This document shows positions 6,644-11,808 of a stretch of DNA of 11,808 nucleotides, one piece after another. Source of the stretch: Lachnospiraceae bacterium (GTDB taxonomy: Bacteria > Bacillota_A > Clostridia > Lachnospirales > Lachnospiraceae); assembly GCA_017416055.1 (NCBI GenBank), contig JAFQDI010000202.1, forward strand, positions 1 to 11,808, read 5' to 3'. The notes under the pieces were generated by a model. That model saw only the letters and a program-made list of their open reading frames with translations, made no database searches and had not been told where the DNA came from. Both the position numbers and the translations under genes were made by a program. Numbering within the stretch: position 1 is the first letter of the stretch; every line of letters starts with the position of its first letter.

Positions 6644-7564
6644 CTAAACCACACATTCCATCACATCTTCATACACATTTCTCAGCTCATCGACCTCTAT
6701 ACTCCATGTGTTGACATATTCTTCCTTCGCCGCCAGACGCACCAGCCCGGGCTGACGAGCCAAATCCTCCACGATTCCTTTTCGTGAGGGGAGAGAGGAC
6801 CACGGCTCTATACAGACGTAGGGTGCGTCTGTATTCGGCGTGTGCCAAATGCCCAGATAGTCCATGTTCGGATATGTGACTCTAACCATTCTCCCTCCAT
6901 TTCTCGCTTTTAATGTAACCTGTTTCCCCACTTCGGTTAGGACAATCGCATCTTGATCAAATAATTCATGCGACATCGCAATCCTGCGATTATCCTCCAA
7001 CGTAAAAACTGACGGGGTTCCTTCCACAAAACAGTCCGAAGAAAAACCAATCCGTTTCGGACGGCACTCATCAGAAAATTCCAACACATAATCCTCAAAC
7101 GAAAACCCCTTTTCGATCGGCACATTAAAACCCGGATGACCACCTATACCGAAATACATTTCTTTCTCATCCATGTTTTTAACCCGCAAAGTGATATCAA
7201 TCCGATTTTTCCACAGATGATAGCAAACAGTAAACTCAAACCGATACGGATATTGACGATACGTTTCCATATTGTCTTTTAGTGAGAAAACCGCCTCCGT
7301 CTTCTTCAAACAGACAAGGTCAAACAACGAATCCTTTGCAAATCCGTGGATATTCATCTCATATTCTTTTCCATTCAGACTATAACGCCCATCCGTCATT
7401 CGAGCGATATAAGGAAACAAATTGGGTGCCTGGCCGGCCCAATATCTTTTGTCCCCCTGCCATAGATATTCTATCTTTTCCCCTGAAACAGCAGTCTCAC
7501 ATATCGATGTCAGATTTGCACCCAATGGATCGATCTCTACTGTCAGCCGATCAGATGTAATCAT
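6644..7564 (-). CDS. Aldose 1-epimerase family protein (LacX-like mutarotase)
   Basis: This is a cytosolic beta-sandwich enzyme of the galactose mutarotase fold, which interconverts alpha and beta anomers of sugars. From the ATG at 7564 it has 306 residues. MITSDRLTVEIDPLGANLTS is a typical N-terminus for this subfamily. The expected active-site residues are present: H73 in NIHGFAKD, H143 in GGHPGFN and E253 in CIEPWSS. In-frame ATGs lie upstream at 7582 and 7771. The latter would overlap the kinase gene by 178 bases, and its extra residues look like shadow coding. AGAGAGG stands close to 7564, while 7582 has only a weak site, so the exact start is uncertain by six residues. It is the last gene of the operon. 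The subfamily acts on several sugars or sugar phosphates, so the substrate is not predictable. Confidence 0.88.
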   Translation of the reverse strand: MITSDRLTVEIDPLGANLTSICETAVSGEKIEYLWQGDKRYWAGQAPNLFPYIARMTDGRYSLNGKEYEMNIHGFAKDSLFDLVCLKKTEAVFSLKDNMETYRQYPYRFEFTVCYHLWKNRIDITLRVKNMDEKEMYFGIGGHPGFNVPIEKGFSFEDYVLEFSDECRPKRIGFSSDCFVEGTPSVFTLEDNRRIAMSHELFDQDAIVLTEVGKQVTLKARNGGRMVRVTYPNMDYLGIWHTPNTDAPYVCIEPWSSLPSRKGIVEDLARQPGLVRLAAKEEYVNTWSIEVDELRNVYEDVMECVV

Positions 7565-7593
7565 GATCCTCTCTCTCTTCATACGCTTTCTCT

Positions 7594-8562
7594 CTAACCC
7601 TGTCTTAATGCAATCAACTCTTCCACTTCCTCTTTTGATGGCATCGCCCTCAACGCACCTTTCCTTGTGGTAACAATGGAAGCAGCCGCATTGGCAAACA
7701 GGAGCATCTCCCTCAAATCGTTTTCTCCGAAACCATTCAGCCCCTTCTTCAGAATAAAGTGCAGACAACATCCAAAGAATGTATCTCCCGCTCCCGTTGT
7801 ATCAATCGTATTTTCTTGTATAAAACCGGGGACTTCAATCTGCATTCCCTTATAATACGCTCTGCTTCCCTCCCTGCCCATAGAAAGCAAGATCATAGGT
7901 ATGTGGTATTTTTCTTGAATAATTCTGACCCCTCTGTCATAATCTTCTTCCCCGGTAAACCATTGCAGTTCGTTATCCGATATTTTCAGCACATCGCAAA
8001 ACTTAAGCCCATACTCCGTCTGCTTTTTCGCATTATCCAATGAGTCCCATAGCATTTCACGCAAATTCGGATCAAAAGAAATCAATATCTGCCTTTCTTT
8101 TGCAATCTTCAATGCACGTTTTGTTGCCGCTCTTGCGGTTCTATGCGTCATCGAAAGAGTTCCGAAGTGGAGTATTTTGGTTCTTCCAATTGCCTCCTCA
8201 TCTATCTCTTCTGCTCTCAACATCATATCTGCCCCGGGATTTCGGTAAAAAGAAAAACTCCTGTCCCCATATTCATCATTTGCGACAAACGCAAGAGTCG
8301 TCCTCACCTCCCTATCCATACGAAGGTTCGATGTGTCAATCTTCATTTCCCCCAGCAGGTTTTTCAGTTGATGCCCAAAAATGTCATCTCCAACCTTCCC
8401 GATAAACGATGTCCGATGACCCATTTTGTTCAGCATCGCCAATACATTGCAGGGCGCTCCCCCCGGATTTGCCTCATAAGAGGGATTACCTTGAGCACTG
8501 ACGCCACTGCAGGTAAAATCAATCAACAATTCCCCCAGTGCCGTTACCTCATATTTTTTCAT
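7594..8562 (-). CDS. PfkB-family carbohydrate kinase (fructokinase-like)
   Basis: This 322-residue ribokinase-fold enzyme transfers phosphate from ATP to a sugar or sugar acid. The N-terminal GELLIDF (10-16) and the block YEANPGGAPCNVLAMLNKMG (29-48), followed by IGKVGDD, form the substrate-binding region and first PfkB signature. FDPNLR lies at 163-168. DTTGAGDTFFG (254-264) is the second signature, with catalytic base D260 and the anion hole. Overall it looks most like the fructokinase or 2-keto-3-deoxygluconate kinase branch. Its ATG is preceded by AGGAGG at a 7-base spacing, immediately after the stop of the aldolase gene, so it is clearly in the operon. It may phosphorylate a sugar released by the aldolase or isomerase (inference). 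The substrate is not certain. Confidence 0.9.
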   Translation of the reverse strand: MKKYEVTALGELLIDFTCSGVSAQGNPSYEANPGGAPCNVLAMLNKMGHRTSFIGKVGDDIFGHQLKNLLGEMKIDTSNLRMDREVRTTLAFVANDEYGDRSFSFYRNPGADMMLRAEEIDEEAIGRTKILHFGTLSMTHRTARAATKRALKIAKERQILISFDPNLREMLWDSLDNAKKQTEYGLKFCDVLKISDNELQWFTGEEDYDRGVRIIQEKYHIPMILLSMGREGSRAYYKGMQIEVPGFIQENTIDTTGAGDTFFGCCLHFILKKGLNGFGENDLREMLLFANAAASIVTTRKGALRAMPSKEEVEELIALRQG

Positions 8563-8576
8563 CGCAGAGCCTCCTA

Positions 8577-9449
8577 TTACAAAAGCGGTAATACCGACCT
8601 CTCAAGGAATTCTACATCTTCTTTGGATAACTTTCTGTACGGAGGACGGGCGTTACCAAAATCATACCCCATAAGAGTAAGTATGGCTTTTTCTCCCTGC
8701 ATAACTCCCACTTTGCACAATGCTGCAATAATTTTATTCACCTCGCGCTGAACCCGCTGTGCCTCAGAAACTTGTCCGGCATCAAACAGCGCTTTTATTT
8801 TGATGAACTTATCCGCCATGAAATTATAAGTGCTGCCGATACCGCCATCTGCTCCCATGGCAATTCCGGAAAGGAACATCTCATCATAACCATTATAGAT
8901 AACCTTGTCCGGGAAGTCAGTTTTTAATTGTTCGAGCACAAAAAAGTCACTTGAGGTGTGCTTAATACCCAAAAATCGGTCGTCCCGCAAAAACTCCGCA
9001 AAATCTTCCCGCGAAAAAGAAACCCCTGAAAATTTAGGAAAATTATAAACGATCATGGGAAGGTTTACATGATCCACGGTCGCAAAGTAGTGCTGTTTAA
9101 TTTCCTCAAGCGAAAAATTATAATAGAAGGGTGCCACAGATGAAATGGCGTCATATCCCAGTTTTTCCGCGAGTTTTCCATATTCGATCGTCTGAAGTGT
9201 CCCGACGCTGCCCACATGCGCAATCAACGTACAGCGATCCCCAACGGCCTCTTTAATGAATCGGTATAAGTATTTTCGCTCCTCCTCTGACAACAAAAAT
9301 ACCTCGGCGGTACTTCCGTTTACATAAAAACCGCTCACTCCCTGTTTTATGTTTGCCTCAATATGCTCCGCCAATACCTTCTCATTAATCTTTCCATCTG
9401 CTCCAAACGGAGTAAGAAGTGCAGTAAATATACCCTTAAACCTTTTCAT
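8577..9449 (-). CDS. DapA-superfamily aldolase, N-acetylneuraminate lyase-like
   Basis: This class I aldolase TIM barrel has 290 residues from the ATG at 9449, the usual length. That start is set by AAGGAGGG (9456-9463) 6 bases upstream; an in-frame ATG at 9488 has no such site. It has the Schiff-base lysine K163 in GIKHTSSDFF, proton-relay tyrosine Y135 in VYNFP, the substrate segment NGYDEMFLSG (186-195) and GADGGIGSTYNFM (199-211). These last motifs match sialic acid lyase (NanA) more closely than dihydrodipicolinate synthase. NanA splits N-acetylneuraminate into ManNAc and pyruvate. The conserved GSTGE appears as GSTAE (45-49). No nanE or nanK is visible nearby, so a related 2-keto-3-deoxy sugar acid is also possible. 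It sits between the TIM-barrel isomerase and the kinase. Confidence 0.87.
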   Translation of the reverse strand: MKRFKGIFTALLTPFGADGKINEKVLAEHIEANIKQGVSGFYVNGSTAEVFLLSEEERKYLYRFIKEAVGDRCTLIAHVGSVGTLQTIEYGKLAEKLGYDAISSVAPFYYNFSLEEIKQHYFATVDHVNLPMIVYNFPKFSGVSFSREDFAEFLRDDRFLGIKHTSSDFFVLEQLKTDFPDKVIYNGYDEMFLSGIAMGADGGIGSTYNFMADKFIKIKALFDAGQVSEAQRVQREVNKIIAALCKVGVMQGEKAILTLMGYDFGNARPPYRKLSKEDVEFLERSVLPLL

Positions 9450-9455
9450 CGATAT

Positions 9456-9463
9456 CCCTCCTT
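9456..9463 (-). promoter_or_regulatory. Ribosome binding site deciding the aldolase start
   Basis: AAGGAGGG on the minus strand lies 6 bases before the ATG at 9449. It falls within the extension that would be translated from 9488, so it favours the shorter start, which also matches the family N-terminus. Confidence 0.8.
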
Positions 9464-9499
9464 GCCATCTGTCTACATCGGTAATCAAATCACACCGAT

Positions 9500-10369
9500 C
9501 TATACTTCCAGTAAATATCGCTCAGCCAGATACGCCGCCCGCGCCATGTCATCCTTCAGCACATTCGGCGTACTCCGATTGATAAAGCTTTCCAAAATCA
9601 AATCTCCGGAGTAATTGATTTCTCTGAGTGCTTTCATCACACTCTCCCAATTCACAGCTCCGGAAAAAGGTATCAGGTGATGATCCCCCGGTCCTCCCAG
9701 ATTGTCATTGATATGTGTACAATGCAGACGAGGTCCCAGTTTCAAAAGAGGTTCGTATTGGTCCGCGTAGCATGAATGGGCATGTCCGGTGTCCCAACAA
9801 GCACCAATGCGATCGTCACCGTATGAGTCAATCAACTCGATCAGTTCTTCCGCTTGAAAACAATATCCCTCGCCGTTTCCCTGTCGGCGCATGTTTTCAA
9901 ACGCGAGATTCACATTTTTCGACAAGGCATAGTCCACCAGCGAAGCATAGTACTCGATGTTTTTCTTTCGTTTCTGCTCAGAAGTGAATCCGGAGTTCTG
10001 ATAACGCTCAGGGTGGATAACTGCCCACGGAATACCAATGTAAGAAGCGACATCCACCGCGCGAAAACACATTTCATTGTAGTACGCCAATTCCTCGGAG
10101 GTTTGCCACTTCACTTTTTTTGATTTGAAGGGCAGATGACATTGGGGCAGGGAAAGATGACTTTCTTCTGCGGCCTTAATGATTTCATCCGCCTCTTTCT
10201 TCCAGTTGTCCAGATGTAATCCCGTCTTGTGTGCTGCCAGCAAACAGAGATTAAGGTCGGCTGACTCAAAGCCGGCCGCTGCGATCCGACGAAGAGACTC
10301 CGCGTGGCTAATCTGCTCCGGCGTTTTGTTCTGTTCTCTGAACAGGATAGTCATTGTTCCTACTTTCAT
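9500..10369 (-). CDS. Xylose isomerase-like TIM-barrel sugar epimerase/isomerase
   Basis: This protein of about 289 residues belongs to the AP-endonuclease-2 / xylose-isomerase-like TIM-barrel family, metal-dependent enzymes that isomerise or epimerise sugars, inosose or hydroxypyruvate. Counting from the adjacent first ATG (10372), the likely metal and catalytic residues are E159 in LAFENM, D194 and H197 in CWDTGHAHS, H220 in THINDN, H231 or H232 in GDHHLIPF, and E261 in LILESF. Two ATGs are adjacent; GAGGAG is 3 bases before the first and 6 before the second, so the second (10369) is preferred. It follows the solute-binding protein gene and precedes the aldolase gene by 50 bases. Sugar isomerase or 2-epimerase is a natural role in this operon, but the exact reaction cannot be read from the sequence. 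Confidence 0.87.
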   Translation of the reverse strand: MKVGTMTILFREQNKTPEQISHAESLRRIAAAGFESADLNLCLLAAHKTGLHLDNWKKEADEIIKAAEESHLSLPQCHLPFKSKKVKWQTSEELAYYNEMCFRAVDVASYIGIPWAVIHPERYQNSGFTSEQKRKKNIEYYASLVDYALSKNVNLAFENMRRQGNGEGYCFQAEELIELIDSYGDDRIGACWDTGHAHSCYADQYEPLLKLGPRLHCTHINDNLGGPGDHHLIPFSGAVNWESVMKALREINYSGDLILESFINRSTPNVLKDDMARAAYLAERYLLEV

Positions 10370-10419
10370 CATATTCTCCTCGTTTTTATGCTCAATCGGT
10401 GAATGAACATACTGTTTGA

Positions 10420-10458
10420 AGTGTCAAGCCACCGAAACCGATCCAGTGACTTGACACT
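10420..10458 (-). other. Intercistronic stem-loop after the binding-protein gene
   Basis: In the minus-strand transcript, 10458-10444 can pair with 10434-10420 to form a 15-bp stem with a 9-base loop. Nine outer pairs are perfect, and two of the inner six are G-U wobbles. On the plus strand those two positions would be A-C mismatches, so the structure favours the transcribed strand. No T-run follows, so it is not a classic terminator. It lies 35 bases beyond the binding-protein stop and 47 bases before the next ATG. It may protect the 3' end of the upstream message or reduce downstream expression, as stem-loops after abundant binding-protein genes do in other operons (inference). Confidence 0.7.
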
Positions 10459-10493
10459 CTTCATTTAAATCCAACTATTCTTTCGATCCGTCT

Positions 10494-11808
10494 CTACTTA
10501 TAAACTCGATCATACGCAGCCTGAAGAATACTCAGGTATTCCTGCAAGCCCATGGAGTTCAGCTCGTTAATCATATAATCCCACTCGGCCACAATATCAT
10601 GCTCACCCTTTACACACTTTGCCGCAAATGTACCGAGGAAGTTTCCAAACTTATCCTCCATGTCTAATATGGTTTCCAGATCCTCCGCAGTAAATCTCAA
10701 GGTGGGAATCATGTAATTATCATACCACAGAGAATTTCCACCCCACACTTCAAATGCATCAACGGTAATCTGTTCATATCTCAGTTCCGCAAAACGATTC
10801 GTCTTGATGGACGGTGCCTGACTATCATTCATCGGAGAGTACTTGTTGATCGCGTTGGTCTTTCCCTTCGGGTCATTAATAACCAGATCCGTCAGTTGTA
10901 CCACACCATTCTCATCATAGTACCAGCTCACGTTCTCCTCGCCAAAGTTCCACACATTCTTACCGTACTCGGTGTAGCCGAAGTTCAGTAGCTTAATCGC
11001 AGTGATCAATTCTTCCTCAGAACAAGAGGTGGTAATTACGGTTGCATGATCAGAATTCATTCCCTCATATCTGGTGAACTTAGGCTGATCGCCCTTGTTC
11101 GGTACAGGGTAAGGGATCGGAATCCATTCAGCCTCCGGATCAATCTTTGAGGTTTCAAGGGGAATTCTGGTGGTAAGTGCTTCATCACTAATAACAAAAC
11201 CAACCTCTCCATTAGCCGCCTTAGTCAGAACACCTTCTTTTTTAACCGTTCCTACATCGGGGTCAATCAGGCCCTTCGCATACCAGTCGGCCATGGTCAC
11301 GATCAGTTCTTTCCACTCTTCCTGCGTCTGTGCACACTTAATCTCTCCATTCTCACGATAAGTTCTAAAACCAAACCCTCCCATCGCTCCGGTCCCGGCA
11401 GCCATACCGAACATGCCGTTCCAGATCGGTTTCTGCGCGGTCAGAGGAGCAATGCCATACCGATCACGGAAAGCGGTAAGAACAACCTCCCACTCGTCTA
11501 ACGTGTAGGGAATCTCCAAACCACACTCATCCAGCCAGTCCTTCCGGAGCATCGGTCCGTAAGAACAGGTGTTCAGTTCTTCAACACCGGATGCAAAGTA
11601 CACGATCTCTCCGTTGTATAGCTGTACTTCCTTCAGTCTCTTCTCATCCTCATTCAGCCATGCCCAGTAATCAGGTGCATACTCCTCAAGGTAAGGCGTC
11701 AGATCATAGATCAATCCCCCCTCAAACAGTTCCTCATAACGAAGATCCAAACCGGTCATAATGTTGGGAAGTTCCGGCTCCAGAAGAACCAGGTTATAGT
11801 CAGTGTCC
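10494..11808 (-). CDS. ABC-transporter extracellular sugar-binding protein, partial
   Basis: This is the C-terminal part of a family 1 extracellular solute-binding protein of the YtcQ/LplA/LipO type. The frame is open to base 11808 (visible start DTDYNLVLLEPELPNIMTG), so the signal peptide, lipobox and N-terminal lobe lie beyond the right edge. About 437 residues are visible, of an expected 540 or so. Typical features are EGGLIYDLTPYLEEYAPDYW, then YNGEIVYFASG and MLRKDWLDECGLEIPYTLDE (hinge and ligand-lobe region), and the tail EWDYMINELNSMGLQEYLSI. It is likely lipid-anchored outside the membrane and delivers an oligosaccharide or sugar to two permeases, presumably encoded upstream out of view. 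An in-frame ATG at 11757-11759 is internal and not the true start. It heads the visible sugar operon. Confidence 0.9.
   Translation of the reverse strand, partial: DTDYNLVLLEPELPNIMTGLDLRYEELFEGGLIYDLTPYLEEYAPDYWAWLNEDEKRLKEVQLYNGEIVYFASGVEELNTCSYGPMLRKDWLDECGLEIPYTLDEWEVVLTAFRDRYGIAPLTAQKPIWNGMFGMAAGTGAMGGFGFRTYRENGEIKCAQTQEEWKELIVTMADWYAKGLIDPDVGTVKKEGVLTKAANGEVGFVISDEALTTRIPLETSKIDPEAEWIPIPYPVPNKGDQPKFTRYEGMNSDHATVITTSCSEEELITAIKLLNFGYTEYGKNVWNFGEENVSWYYDENGVVQLTDLVINDPKGKTNAINKYSPMNDSQAPSIKTNRFAELRYEQITVDAFEVWGGNSLWYDNYMIPTLRFTAEDLETILDMEDKFGNFLGTFAAKCVKGEHDIVAEWDYMINELNSMGLQEYLSILQAAYDRVYK

Noticed and set aside
7565..7771. N-terminal extension of the epimerase-like gene from an ATG at 7771
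   Set aside because: It overlaps the kinase gene's 3' end by 178 bases, and the extra residues match no part of the mutarotase fold; later ATGs at 7564 or 7582 fit the family.
8143..8751. Plus-strand open frame of about 200 codons opposite the kinase and aldolase
   Set aside because: It is antisense to two well-supported genes, its composition is atypical for a protein, and it spans their boundary.

Overview
The window looks like chromosomal DNA from a low-to-moderate GC Gram-positive anaerobe, most likely a clostridial (Lachnospiraceae-like) Firmicute. This is inferred from the gdpP-rplI-dnaB core operon, strong AGGAGG-type ribosome binding sites, a YtcQ/LplA-type sugar-binding protein and a 7TM-LuxR membrane regulator. 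No tRNA, rRNA, CRISPR array, transposase or phage gene was seen.

Region 1 (1-2583) is an accessory locus. Three leftward genes encode, in transcription order, a 128-aa zinc-ribbon protein, an 89-aa double zinc-ribbon protein whose start overlaps it, and a secreted protein with an immunoglobulin-like repeat that is cut by the left edge. Diverging from them is a membrane protein with a lipobox-like N-terminus, about seven membrane helices and a C-terminal LuxR helix-turn-helix. It has a near-consensus promoter and a long hairpin-rich 5' leader of unknown function. This is the least explained part of the window.

Region 2 (2564-6552) is the conserved leftward housekeeping operon gdpP (c-di-AMP phosphodiesterase), rplI (ribosomal protein L9) and dnaB (replicative helicase). 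It has its own extended -10 promoter and an intrinsic terminator. That terminator lies across the convergent junction with the LuxR gene, and both stop codons sit in its loop.

Region 3 (6555-11808) is a leftward carbohydrate operon entering from the right edge. In order it holds an ABC-transporter solute-binding protein (N-terminus missing), a xylose-isomerase-like TIM-barrel enzyme, an N-acetylneuraminate-lyase-like aldolase, a PfkB sugar kinase and an aldose-1-epimerase-like mutarotase, ending at an intrinsic terminator. Import, isomerisation or epimerisation, aldol cleavage, phosphorylation and mutarotation make up a coherent catabolic set. The aldolase resembles NanA, but the usual sialic acid partners NanE and NanK are not visible, so the substrate is uncertain. 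A strong stem-loop sits between the binding-protein gene and the enzymes.

The only gene-free stretch longer than 300 bases is about 1078-1446, which holds the promoter and leader of the LuxR gene and the start signals of the zinc-ribbon operon.
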